Shown here in pieces: positions 44,757-55,188 of a DNA stretch of 64,000 nucleotides. The DNA is from Plectosphaerella cucumerina (lineage: Eukaryota > Ascomycota > Sordariomycetes > Glomerellales > Plectosphaerellaceae), in contig JAGPXD010000006.1 of assembly GCA_020746995.1 (NCBI GenBank), positions 558,001-622,000 on the forward strand, in the 5' to 3' direction. Both the position numbers and the translations under genes were made by a program. The first letter of the stretch is position 1. The number at the start of each line of letters is the position of its first letter. The notes under the pieces are model-generated. The model searched no databases and had not been told where the DNA came from. It saw only the letters and a program-made list of their open reading frames with translations.

Positions 44757-45820
44757 ACCATCGGTCTCGACGCTCTTCACACATACCTACCATGATTCCC
44801 CATCCTCCGCATCAACCACGAAGCGGGGGCAATGTTCTTGTCAACCAAACCAGTGCAAGGGTTATGAGAACGCACATATCGGAAGCCAGAGAGGCTTCTT
44901 TCATCACGACGACTTGACGGCATCTGGACCACGGCCAATGAAGGCCCTGATCCCCCCATACAGAAGGATTTGCTTGTGTTAGATTTGATTTGTACGACGG
45001 CGTTTGTAAACCTATCATCAGCATCGGTCGGTTTTTGTTTTCGACCACCCCCAGCGAAGGAACGCTGGGAGAGGCGCGCGTTATTGCGGACAGGCAAAAA
45101 GGTCAGCAGCGGCACCTCTGTTCATTGCTCGAGAAGTGGCCACGCCCACAGTCTCAACAACCACCACACCATCTCACCACGCTCGTCGGCGCGACCTCCG
45201 GCTGGGCTTTACTGCCCGGCGCCATTTTACCTGGCATCCAGGAACGTGGCCAGCGGCAGGAGGAGATGGTTTGATGGAACCAAAGGAAGGAAAGGAAGGA
45301 AAGGAGAAAGGGAGGGGATTTGCTCAAGATGGCGCGCCTCGGCGCTGCTGTACATTATACCCATGGCTTGCGATGCGAAATAACTATTATAAAATGTATC
45401 AAGAGGACATGGTGATGTGAGGTTACAGGGGGAGGAGGCAGTTCTAGTTCCAGGCCCCGATGCCAAGAGCTCACCCGATAAGCACCGCAGTATCCTTTTC
45501 CGACAGCTCCCGTCGCCCCGTCGCGACACGCCCATATCGGCCAATGAGATGCTCAACGGACCTTCGCTCGAAATAATCCCGTTGAGGGACCTCACGTGAT
45601 GTTGCGCTACACCCCTTATGGCCTAGTTGCCTTCAACAACCAGCTCCCTTCCCAACGCCGCCCGCCCGCGACTTTTTCGGAGCTCGAGGCAAAGACGAGC
45701 GATAATAATTTGGTTGACCTCATCCAAGTTCTTCCTTCCCGCCCCTCCTCCTCCCCAATCAACCTCCACACTTTCCTTCGCCAGCATCGACCCGGAGGTC
45801 TCGCCATCTCGCACACAACG
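44757..45820. other. Intergenic region and PDH E1-alpha promoter
   Basis: About 1.06 kb without a supported gene. It contains a GGAAAGGAAGG-type purine tract around 45280-45310 and a CCAAT box at 45541-45545, about 280 bp before the start of the downstream gene. CCAAT boxes are bound by the HAP complex in front of many fungal mitochondrial genes; its use here is inference. Confidence 0.5.
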
Positions 45821-47190
45821 ATGTTCTCCCGCGCGGCCAGGATAACCAGGGCGGTGCCTCTGCGCGCCCGCCCTACTCTCGTCGCGGGCTCCCGGGCCGT
45901 TACCACCAATGCGGCGTCGGCGACGCTGGAGAAGGGCGTCCCCCAGGTGCGTGACGAAACGAATCAATCAATTCGTGCATCTCGCGAACGAACAATTGAC
46001 GTGATTTTGTATCCGACAGGCTGAGGACGAGACCTTCACCATCACCCTGAGCGACGAGAGCTTCGAGACCTACGAGCTCGACCCCCCTCCCTACACCCTC
46101 GAGACCACCAAGAAGGAGCTCAAGAACATGTACCGCGACATGGTCGTCACGAGGCAAATGGAGATGGCCGCCGACCGCCTGTACAAGGAGAAGAAGATCC
46201 GTGGTTTCTGCCACCTGTCCACCGGCCAGGAGGCCGTCGCCACCGGCATCGAGTACGCCCTGACCAAGGAGGACGACATCATCACCGCCTACCGCTGCCA
46301 CGGCTACGCCTACATGCGCGGCGCCTCGGTCCGCTCCATCATCGGCGAGCTGCTCGGTCGCCGTGAGGGTATTGCCTACGGCAAGGGCGGTTCCATGCAC
46401 ATGTTCACCAAGGGCTTCTACGGCGGCAACGGAATCGTCGGTGCCCAGGTCCCCGTCGGCGCCGGTCTCGCCTTCGCCCACAAGTACCAGGACACCAAGA
46501 AGGCCACCGTCATCCTCTACGGTGACGGTGCCTCCAACCAGGGCCAGGTCTTCGAGGCCTTCAACATGGCCAAGCTCTGGAACCTCCCCGCCCTGTTCGG
46601 CTGCGAGAGTATGTCCCGCCGTTCCGGTCGCTCCGGCTCATTGAAACAGAACAGAAAATGCTGACATGTCTCCCCCTCTAGACAACAAGTACGGCATGGG
46701 CACTGCCGCCAACCGCTCCTCCGCCCTGACGGACTACTACAAGCGTGGACAGTACATCCCCGGCCTCAAGGTCAACGGCATGGACGTCCTCGCCGTCAAG
46801 GCCGCCGTCAAGTACGGCAAGGAGTACACCGCCGCCGGCCACGGCCCCCTGGTGCTCGAGTACGTCACCTACCGCTACGGTGGTCACTCCATGTCCGACC
46901 CTGGCACCACCTACCGCACCCGTGAGGAGATTCAGCGCATGCGTTCGACCAACGACCCCATCGCCGGCCTCAAGCAGAAGATCCTCGACTGGAGCGTCGT
47001 CTCCGAGGAGGAGCTCAAGGCCATCGACAAGGACGCCCGCGCCCACGTCAACGAGGAGGTCGCCGCCGCCGAGGCCATGGCCGTCCCCGAGGCCACCCCC
47101 AAGATCCTGTTCGAGGACATCTACGTCCGAGGCACCGAGCCCCAGTTCATCAGGGGCCGCACCCCGGATGAGGCCTTCTACTTCAACTAA
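45821..47190 (+). CDS. PDA1: Pyruvate dehydrogenase E1 component subunit alpha, mitochondrial
   Basis: Thiamine-diphosphate-dependent alpha subunit of the pyruvate dehydrogenase complex in the mitochondrial matrix; converts pyruvate toward acetyl-CoA. Exons 45821-45946, 46020-46608 and 46682-47190 give about 407 residues. The N-terminus MFSRAARITRAVPLRARP is a clear mitochondrial presequence. Conserved features: CHLSTGQEAVATGIEYAL, GKGGSMHMF, and the thiamine-diphosphate site GDGASNQGQVFEAFNMAKLW followed by NNKYGMGTA across the second intron. The regulatory loop RYGGHSMSDPGTTYRTREE carries serines that are phosphorylated in eukaryotic E1 alpha. The symbol follows yeast usage (PDA1). It converges on the sugar transporter gene across about 1 kb. 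Confidence 0.96.
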
Positions 47191-48173
47191 GGAAATCTCA
47201 GCGCCCAACCCACCTCTCTCACGCACCACCCGCCGGCATGCAAACAGCAATACTTCATGCCTCAACCGGACAAAACGCGAAGCAAAAATCCTAATCGCGC
47301 GTCTTTCTCCCCCTCTCTCTCTCGCCCGACCCCCCCAAAGCGATATACGCAAACTCCTTCCTACCCGCGAACCTCCCTTATCCCTCCCCTGTCCGTTCAC
47401 ATCCCCGTTTTGTACACTACCCGGTAGCTAGAGAAACTTGGCCGCAGCCGAGACCCTGATGAATGGGAAAATCAGTTTGACGATGGTTACAAACACGTAT
47501 GCTCCGCGCTCGCTCCTGCTCCTTATTCCCGTGTTGAGCCCGGAAGTAATTGCTGGGCGCTGTTGAGCGAAATGCGGAATCGGGAATGTCCGGGTGTAAG
47601 AAAAGTTGAGTGTGGACCGTGCACCCCGTCCAGGGTTGACCCCTATTTTGGGGGATGAGCCAGGGGTGCTGTGATTGATGTGCTACAGTGAAGCTGTCAA
47701 CGATGTGGCTATTTGTCTGGATCCTACGCAGGTCACCTGGACGAAGCATCGGTTTTCGTGAGTGATGCTAACCATACTTTAATGTTTCATGGGAATGGTC
47801 CATATGTGTAGGAGCGAATATTGGTTATTCCGCTCTTCTGTATCTCAAGCTCTCCTGCATACTTCAGAGACGACTCCCCCTTGCCATGAGTGTCTTGAAT
47901 ATTGAGCCAAACTATGGATTTTAATTCGAGAACCCAGTCAGGAAGTAATACTAGGTTCGGTTGATCCTGCTCTACTCAGAGAGGCAGTTCACTTTACGCC
48001 TTGGATGTCACCCTCACGCAGCTGGGAACCTGCAGCGTTGGCCGTCAACAGTGTCCTTCAGATCAACGTCCAGCATGTTGGCCATCACAGGAAACGGTTG
48101 ATATTACATTCCGTGTTCTTCGGTGCACTACTTTTGAAGTCCATCATGTACTGGCCGCAGCATCCAGTCTCGC
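47191..48173. other. Convergent 3' intergenic region
   Basis: About 980 bp between the stops of the pyruvate dehydrogenase gene and the sugar transporter. The part near 47760-47960 is AT-richer than its surroundings. No gene, repeat or RNA gene was recognised. Confidence 0.5.
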
Positions 48174-50155
48174 TCACGGCTGACCCGCCTCGCGAATCTC
48201 CACGCCAGCCTGGTACGCCGTCTTCGTGCTGCCGAAGCGCCATGCGGGGATCCTCCGCTCGAAGAGCTCGTCCAGCTCCTGGTATGTACGGCCCTTGGTC
48301 TCGGGGAACAAGAAAACGACAGGGATGAGGTAGGCAAACGTGATTCCTCCGAAGAATAGGCCGATCTTCTGGCCCCAGCCTGCCCCTTGGTTGGACAAGA
48401 GTATGGGGACGGTGTAGGCCTGCGGGTTCTCGTGTCAGTTCTGGTATGGGAAGATCAAGTAAGTGTGATTGGTACGTACGAAGAGTACTCCGCTGCAGGA
48501 TTGAATGACTGCGGCGATGGCGGCGGTCTTTGCTCTGAGATGGGGCGTGGAGACCTCGACGAGACTGATCCATCCTGCGCGAGAATTGTTAGCCGTGTGA
48601 CACTCGCTGGGTTGTCAGGGTGCTCAAACCTATAGGGGCCAGTGTGTTTGCGTAAATGAATGCCCAGACCTGGTCCATGTTAGTCTACCGAACCCCTCGT
48701 TGTTTGACGGCAGGATACTTACACCACAGAGAGTGATCAGACCGATACCGTTGCCGGTGCTGGGCGGCAGGTACGCCAGGCCTCCCACAATGAACACAAG
48801 CGAGCCCATCAACACACCACCACCAATGACCAGAATCCGGCGACCGACCTTGTCCACCCAGTAGAAAGAGGACAGGATGCCCACCAGGAGAATGATCTGC
48901 ACAATCATGCTACCCAGGAAAGGATCTTCCATCTTGGCCAGAGAGAAGAAGTAGGTGGTGTATCCGAAAATCAGCGGCACTCCGACAAAGTTCTGGTAGG
49001 TAAAGGGCAAGGTCGCGATGATCATGCGCTTCAGGTTGACCCTCGACTTGAAGAGGACCGACCAGCCGTTTTCGCTCTGCTCATTGGCAGTGGCCATGGA
49101 CTGCTCGACTTCGTTGCGGATGACCAGGTATTCGTGCTCGATATCGTAGCCTTCGACGTTTCCGACGAGGCGGCGCAGGGCCTTTTTGGCATCTTCGTGC
49201 CGGCCCTTGGATGCGTACCACACTGTCACATACAATTAGCTAGTGTCCCAAACCAGATTTATGTCCACGGTGTCTTACCAGGTGACTCCGGTATCAGGAC
49301 CATAGAGATCAGCCAGAGACCGCAGAATACGAACTCGGAGTAGAACATGTTTCGGAAGGCCATGGGGTTGAAGTCGTTAAGGATCTTCATGCCAATGGCC
49401 AGAAAGGCCTGACCCAAGGCGAAGAACAGGGAGAATGACCCGAGCAGGGTACCGCGGAACTGCGGCATCGCGATCTCGGAAAGATAGACCATGGCAGAAG
49501 TTCCGATGAAGCCATTGGCAAAGCCCGCGCAAATGCGGGACACGGTCAGAACCTTCCAGTCCTTGGAGACGATGGCGATGACGATGGACTGCACACGGTC
49601 AGCTCTGGGCTGGGCACTCCAAGGGCCTACTCACCAGAGTGAGGAGACAAGTCAGAACCCAGAGGTTGATCCTGCGGCCAAACCGATCCGCCGTGATGGG
49701 GGAGATCAGCTGGAAGACGATCTGCGCGGCATAGTTGACGGCAGACCAGATCGACACGTGTGTGGCATTCAGGACCATGGCTCCAGTCTCCGGGTCGGCG
49801 ACAGTGGCGAACTGCTTGATGAAGCCTTCGTTGGCGACGATGCTGCCCATAACAGACTGGGCGTAGCCGATGTACCTGAAGTAATAGACTCGGTCAGTTA
49901 TTCAGGTCTTGTCAGACTTCACAGGCGGTATGCATCCAAAACTCACATGCCAGAGATGGACACACCGAGTCCGAAGAGGAAGAGTCTCCAGAACTTCCGG
50001 ATACTCGCCAACCGCGGAAGAGTGGCAAAGGCAGATGTCACGGGCATGCCGTTACCGGTCTCCTTTTCGTACTCGAGCTCTGCGACATTGTGGCTGTCTT
50101 TGGGTGCGAGGGAGAGGTCCCCGGCAGGGGCGGCCTTGTTCTGAGAGACGTCCAT
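48174..50155 (-). CDS. MFS sugar transporter (maltose/alpha-glucoside permease-like)
   Basis: Plasma-membrane proton-coupled sugar or oligosaccharide permease. Seven minus-strand exons: 50155-49947, 49875-49635, 49588-49279, 49222-48723, 48669-48630, 48574-48480 and 48419-48174, about 546 residues. Sugar-porter signatures are all present: DRFGRR after the second membrane segment, ESPVWYASKGRHEDAKKALR in the central loop, WVDKVGRRIL in the second half, GWISLVEVSTPHLRAKT, and PETKGRTYQELDELFE at the C-terminal end. About twelve hydrophobic segments can be counted. Exon 5 is only 40 bp, but phase and the conserved PIGW motif confirm it. It belongs to a three-gene module with the zinc-cluster regulator and GH43 enzyme. 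Copies of the shared CGG-A-AATACT motif lie 430-500 bp upstream of its start. The substrate is not determinable; a xylo- or arabino-oligosaccharide is suggested by context. Confidence 0.9.
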
Positions 50156-50684
50156 GGCGATTTGGGAAGGTCAGGAGCAGTGCCGAAGATGAAGAGTAGT
50201 GATGGCGGTGATCCTTGGAAAACGATCCACGATGTCGGGTGCTTCGAGGTTAATATACACGTCTCGGCACAAGGAGTCAAAGGCCGAGGCCTTGTCTTGC
50301 TCGCGTGTCAGAGGAGGAGGGCAGGATCAACTCATCCCAGAGAAGTTACTGCCAAAGTTTGAGCATGGGGTATGGCGCCCATATGGCCAGCAAGGGTGGA
50401 TGGGACCTTGGTCGTGTTCGATCGGCCCCAGTCTGCAGCATAGCATTCGTTTCTGGGGTTGCCCGAGGGAGCCTTTGCGGGGAGAAGCCGGGGGTTCTCT
50501 GGGATGCTGCAGGTGGGTGGTCGAGAAGCACTGACTCGTGAGACCATGTGGTCCAGTCGGGTCGGGGAAGTAGCGTGACGCCCCCGGAAATACTCATTAG
50601 CTCCGGTTCAGGTGAGTGGCGGTATTTTCCGGCGTACTCCGGTCCGGAAATACTCCTGCGCTTGGTGTGGCCTCCATGTCCCCC
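50156..50684. other. Gap between transporter start and regulator stop
   Basis: About 530 bp that must contain the transporter promoter. Three copies of the CGG-A-AATACT-like motif sit at its distal end (listed separately). No coding frame with recognisable features. Confidence 0.6.
50584..50656. promoter_or_regulatory. Cluster of three CGGAAATACT-like motifs (candidate regulator sites)
   Basis: CCGGAAATACTC at 50584-50595 and CCGGAAATACTCC at 50644-50656 on the + strand flank a third copy on the opposite strand (CCGGAAAATACC, + strand 50621-50632). The arrangement is direct-inverted-direct within 73 bp. CGG is the trinucleotide usually bound by Zn2Cys6 proteins. The cluster is upstream of the transporter and immediately downstream of the regulator gene. 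Function is inferred from repetition and context. Confidence 0.5.
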
Positions 50685-52505
50685 TCAAGGGGCCTCTTCT
50701 CCAAAGTTATCCGACGACTTGGAGTCTAGTCTCGCAATTAGGTCCAAAAGTCTGCCGAAGAGCGCCTTGGCGCGGCTGGCAATGGCCTCGCTTGACACCC
50801 GATGACTGATTTCCAGGAGTATCACGCCGACCTGGCGCAACTTCTCCACCATGGCCTCCCCGTTAACCCTGAAGGCTTGAAGTGGTAACCTCGTAGCGTC
50901 GTTGACCAGCTCGCATGCGACCTCTGTGTTTCTCAGGGCAAAGAGCTCCTCGTTGTCGGCCAGCCCCAGGAGTGCGGCAAAGCCTAGCTTGAAAGCCTTG
51001 ACCATAAGGATGAGTTTGAGGCAGTGGTAGGTGACGATGAGGTTGGCGTGCTGCGCCCAAAAGGCGCTGCGTTGGATGTTGGTCGCCTCTTCAGTCTGGC
51101 CATCCGCAGTATATGACTCGGGATCGCTGACCCATTGTGGCGTGTTGTCCAGCAGACTGCAAAAAGCTGTGTAGCTCAGTGTCACGTCCTTCTTGAGAGC
51201 AGAGAGCCCATCGTGTTCCGACGCTGACCCCTTGCCGAGGCGATAGAGTAGGTCAAGGTCCCGGACAATGTCGCCAGCAAGAAGCCACTGCTTGTTTGTC
51301 AGATCAAATGCATGGCGTAGTTGATCCTCATACGAAGCATGGTATTGCGACCCTGTTAGTCCATTGAGCAGGTGGACCGGGGCGCCGTCGGGGTTCAGTT
51401 CCAGCTGTGTCGGGTCGGTCAAGCGGTCGTAGAGTGTCGGCGGCAGATTGTTGAGCAAAGACAGCGATTTGTCCACTGAATACATAACCCAGAAGATGTT
51501 CCTTCGAAGTTGGGCCTCCTGGGGGGTGAGAGCCTCGATGGACTTCTCGTCAAACAGGCGCATGTCGACGGTGAGCCTCAATGCCTGGCCGACAAGAAAC
51601 CGTGACATGCGGTTCTTCCCGAGGCAGTGCATTACGGATGAGTGGACAAGCCGGATAATGGGCGAGTACAGGCCAGGTTGAGACACGTCGAGGTCCTCGA
51701 ACAGTAGCAACATGCCGCGCGAACAGGAGAAGAAGACCTGTGACAATGCCTGATCACCGAGCAGTTGGTCGTTTTCTCTGGTCCGGCACAAAATCTGGGC
51801 GCAGAAAGCCGTGATGAGCGAGTATGACCTGATGTCCTCGAGAGTGACGCTCTGAGTCTCAGCATCTCCGGCCGCCAGAGTAGCTGTGAAGCGGTGTCTG
51901 GCCGCAGGGAGAAGAAGTGGAATGCTCTCCAGGGCTGTCTTTGGGCAAAGGAACGGGAGCAGCGGGAAGGCCTGGTCCGTCCAGAGGGTGATGCAGCGTC
52001 GCACAAGAGGCTCAAGCTCTATCCCTCCCGCTTCGATGGTCGAAGTGAGGTGCTCGTGCACATCCTGAGGAGAGTCGCCCCTTTGGAAGGCCCTCGGCGT
52101 TCCCGGCCATTGTACGGTGCCAGCGGGGGTGGCGATGAGACCGACTGGCGTCCATGGGGACGAGGTTCCCGCCAAACTGGTGCCCGGGGTCGCAGCCGAC
52201 ACGTCGTTCAAGTTGGAGCTGCTCTGTTGTCCCGCAGAGACGTAGCCAGTTGTAATGACAGAAGCCTCGCTAGCGACATCATCGCTGGCGGAGGCGGGCA
52301 GGCCTCTGGATGCGCGGGGTTTGGGGCCCCTCTTAGCCCGGGGCAAGCTGTAGCAACACTCGACATTGAGGGCCCGACAGCTGGAGCACTGGGGCGGTTC
52401 GCCGTCGCACTTGGCCTTGCGTCGTTTGCAGGAGTCGCAGGCATGCCTGATGTGTCGTCTCATGGTTGGCGGGCCGGGCTCGATGCCTTCGGAGGATCGG
52501 ATCAT
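50685..52505 (-). CDS. Zn2Cys6 (fungal zinc-cluster) transcription factor
   Basis: Single-exon regulator of about 606 residues. The DNA-binding domain lies near the N-terminus: CDSCKRRKAKC then DGEPPQCSSCRALNVEC, spacing Cx2Cx6Cx6Cx2Cx6C, followed by a basic linker (RAKRGPKPRASRG). The middle region is the fungal-specific regulatory domain, with recognisable AFCAQIL, SVMHCLGKNRMSRFLVGQA and ALTPQEAQLRRNIFWVMYSVDKSLSLL. The ATG at 52505 (MIRSSEG) is the first in frame; a second at 52463 (MRRHIRHACDSC) is also possible. It is placed between a sugar transporter and a divergently transcribed GH43 glycosidase, and motif copies in both flanking gaps suggest it regulates both genes and itself. It is not obviously XlnR/Xyr1 (different layout), so the inducer is unknown. 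Confidence 0.92.
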   Translation of the reverse strand: MIRSSEGIEPGPPTMRRHIRHACDSCKRRKAKCDGEPPQCSSCRALNVECCYSLPRAKRGPKPRASRGLPASASDDVASEASVITTGYVSAGQQSSSNLNDVSAATPGTSLAGTSSPWTPVGLIATPAGTVQWPGTPRAFQRGDSPQDVHEHLTSTIEAGGIELEPLVRRCITLWTDQAFPLLPFLCPKTALESIPLLLPAARHRFTATLAAGDAETQSVTLEDIRSYSLITAFCAQILCRTRENDQLLGDQALSQVFFSCSRGMLLLFEDLDVSQPGLYSPIIRLVHSSVMHCLGKNRMSRFLVGQALRLTVDMRLFDEKSIEALTPQEAQLRRNIFWVMYSVDKSLSLLNNLPPTLYDRLTDPTQLELNPDGAPVHLLNGLTGSQYHASYEDQLRHAFDLTNKQWLLAGDIVRDLDLLYRLGKGSASEHDGLSALKKDVTLSYTAFCSLLDNTPQWVSDPESYTADGQTEEATNIQRSAFWAQHANLIVTYHCLKLILMVKAFKLGFAALLGLADNEELFALRNTEVACELVNDATRLPLQAFRVNGEAMVEKLRQVGVILLEISHRVSSEAIASRAKALFGRLLDLIARLDSKSSDNFGEEAP

Positions 52506-53100
52506 TCGGTGGTGTTGCGGGATAATACTGAGCTTGGTTGTTCCTCGACTGACGCAAGGATCAAAGGGAAAATTGGTGCTCCAGAGCGATGTTGATCGCC
52601 GGGTTCTGGAAGGGAACAGGGATGAAGTTGTCGTCGGTAATACTCCTGGATTATTCCGATGTGCACCTGACCAAGAGGTCGCCGGAAATACTGCCAGGAA
52701 TGAAATTCCGTCGATTGCCCCGCGGGAACCAGCTGGAGCAATTGGCCAATCGGAAAGGCTGCGCACGAGTCATATAATTCCTATCTTCCGGCCCCTGAAC
52801 GCCGCCCCCCTTTTCCCATCCCGACGGCGTCCGCGCATCGCGGGGTTCGCATTATGGGGCAAAATGACATCCCACGCCTCCAGAGCATCCTGCAGAGAGG
52901 ACTGGAGTGACGACGGACCCGATTGATCAATGCGACTCGGGATGTGGGGTTATCCGAAGCACCGAGAGGTCACTGGGATGGCAGCTCTTCATGTGCGGCG
53001 AAAATACTCAAAGCTGTACTTCTAAAAGTCCTGCCAGAAACTGGCTGACTTGAATCAAACACTCATCTTCTCACACCGAAAACACCTGGAGAGCTTCGCA
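52506..53100. promoter_or_regulatory. Divergent promoter of the zinc-cluster regulator and GH43 gene
   Basis: A 595 bp gap. It contains four further copies of the CGG-A-AATACT-like motif: CGGGATAATACT at 52518-52529, CGGTAATACTC at 52635-52645, CGGAAATACT at 52683-52692 and CGGCGAAAATACTC at 52996-53009. An opposite-strand half (CGGAATAATCC, + strand 52648-52658) pairs with the second to form an inverted CGG...CCG element. No TATA element was recognised. Confidence 0.5.
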
Positions 53101-54770
53101 ATGACCGACAACGTGCTTTACAGAAACCCAGTCGTCCCGGGCTTTGCCCCTGATCCCTCAGTCGTGCTCGTGGACGGCATCTACTACCTGGTCACATCCT
53201 CATTCCACGTCTTTCCCGGCTTGCCGATCTACGCCTCTCGAGATCTGAAAGAATGGTCGCATATTGGTAAGTCAAGTTGGCGGCGCCTCGGGTGTCAGAA
53301 CTTAGACCTAACCTGACACGACACGCAGGCAATGCCCTCAACCGTCCTGAACAGATGAGCCTCCGTCGCTCGAGCACCAACCACGCACCATTGGACACCG
53401 GCCACTCCATGGTCGCCTCGGGAGGACTGTTCGCCGCGACTATCAGATACAACAAGGGCAAATTCTACATCATCTGCACAAACGCGGCCATCAACACCGC
53501 GGATATCAAGTCTTCTGCCCTCGACAACTTCATCATCTCAACGACGGACATCTACGCCAGCGCTTGGAGTGACCCGGTCTACATCCCCTTCTTCGGCATC
53601 GACCCAAGCCTCTTCTTCGACGATGACGGCAAGGTCTACGTGCAGGGATGCTACATGCTTGGCCACGGCAAGCAGCCGACCTGCACGATCAAACAGTTCG
53701 AGGTTGACATCGAGACAGGCGACGCCCTTTCAGAAACGCGAGAGATCTGGGGAGGATTCGCAAAATACGACACAGAAGGGCCGCATACCTACAAGGTCGG
53801 CAAGTACTACTACCTGATGGCCGCAGAGGGAGGTACCTTTGAGCACCATCTGCTGTCTATCGCGCGGTCCGAGAATATCTGGGGGCCGTATGAGACGGCC
53901 GAGAGCAACCCCATCTTAACGGCAGATGGCAAGGATGAGTACGTCCAGAACACCGGCCACGGCGAGCTCTTCCAGGACGACAACGGCAGATGGTGGGCGG
54001 TGGCTCTCGCGGTTCGCAATGAGCCGACGTGCCAGCCCCTGGGAAGGGAAACCTTCTTGGCGGCCGTCGACTGGCCCGAGGGTGGGTGGCCACGGGTTCT
54101 CCAGCCCAAAATGGAGTTCCACGCGCCGTCTCCCATCAAGGACCAGGCCGCAGCGTCCTCCTGGAAGCCTGTCGTTCCGCCCAGGGTTGAGGATCTGTAC
54201 ATCGCCGACCCAGATTTGAGAAGATACAACCTGCCGGATACGACCCAGGGCGCCTTCGAGCTGACCCCGAGCCTTGAGACCTTCTCGGAGCCCTACGGCA
54301 CGAGCACCTTCATCGGCCGGAGGCAGCGGGGGCTCGACGCCGTGGCCACCACCGAGATCGACCTGGCCGCCAGCAACACCAATCTCAAGGGCGGTACCGT
54401 CAAGGCCGGCCTGGCCGTGTACAAGGACTACATGCGTCACGTCTCCCTCGCATACGATTTCGCGGCTCGCAAGGTGACGTGCCGCACCGTCAACATTTCG
54501 ACGAAACTCGACCGCGTCTCGGAGACGGAGCTGGCCGTTGACGAGGGCGAGACGCTACTGAGCCTGAAGATCGTGGCATCGTCGGCGCAGTACCAATTCT
54601 TGGCCAAGGCGGGCGGTGGCGACTGGGTTGAAGTTGGGACGTGTCCGACCAAGGAGCTGGCGGCGAGGGAGATGACGGGCCCGATCCTGGGCGTCTTTGC
54701 CAACACAACGTCGCCCCAGGGTGAGCGCGCTGAGGTGGCGTTTACGGATCTGGTTGTCGAGTCGCGATAA
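53101..54770 (+). CDS. Glycoside hydrolase family 43 (beta-xylosidase/arabinofuranosidase-like), intracellular
   Basis: Five-bladed beta-propeller glycosidase expected to release xylose or arabinose from short oligosaccharides. Exons 53101-53266 and 53329-54770 encode about 535 residues. The three GH43 catalytic acids are visible: Asp18 in GFAPDPS (base), an Asp near 144 in GIDPSLFF (pKa modulator) and a Glu near 203 in TEGPHTY (acid). The C-terminal half (from about 300) looks like the beta-sandwich domain found in GH43 xylosidases. The chosen ATG (MTDNVLYRNPVVPGF) leads straight into the catalytic domain, so there is no signal peptide and the enzyme should act in the cytoplasm on imported sugars. 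That fits the neighbouring permease. Xylosidase versus arabinofuranosidase activity cannot be decided from sequence alone. Confidence 0.9.
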
Positions 54771-55188
54771 GCCGGGTGGTAGAGGAGAGGATGTAGACAA
54801 TGTTGAAAGGCGCATTTTTTTAGAAAGCACATTTGAGGTCGAGACGGCACGACAATCTAGTTTCACAACTATTAGTACAAGACAAGTTCAAGGTTTTCCC
54901 GTGCGCAGCCACCAAAAGGCCTATCCTGAAGGCCGGCAGAGGCGAACGCATCGTCTGCCCCTTGCCGATAACCAGACGGCACAGACAGTCTCCCTTTCGG
55001 GTTTCTCCAAGCATCTGGCCTACGATGTCCAACTGCGCAGACCACGAAATCCCAAGCGCTCCTTCTGCTCGCCCTCAACCCACTGATAGGATGTCGTCCC
55101 TCCACTGACGCCCTACCAACCCCAACGGGAAAACCAGCCAACACCTTGGCGTCGGTGCCGATCCAGAAGAGAAACTACCATATCAGTA
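54771..55188. other. Convergent 3' intergenic region
   Basis: About 420 bp between the GH43 stop and the C2H2 gene stop. Nothing recognisable beyond presumed transcript ends. Confidence 0.5.

Noticed and set aside
50685..52505. Calling the zinc-cluster protein XlnR/Xyr1 or AraR
   Set aside because: Length, N-terminal layout and the nearby candidate sites (CGG-A-AATACT rather than GGCTAA) do not support it.
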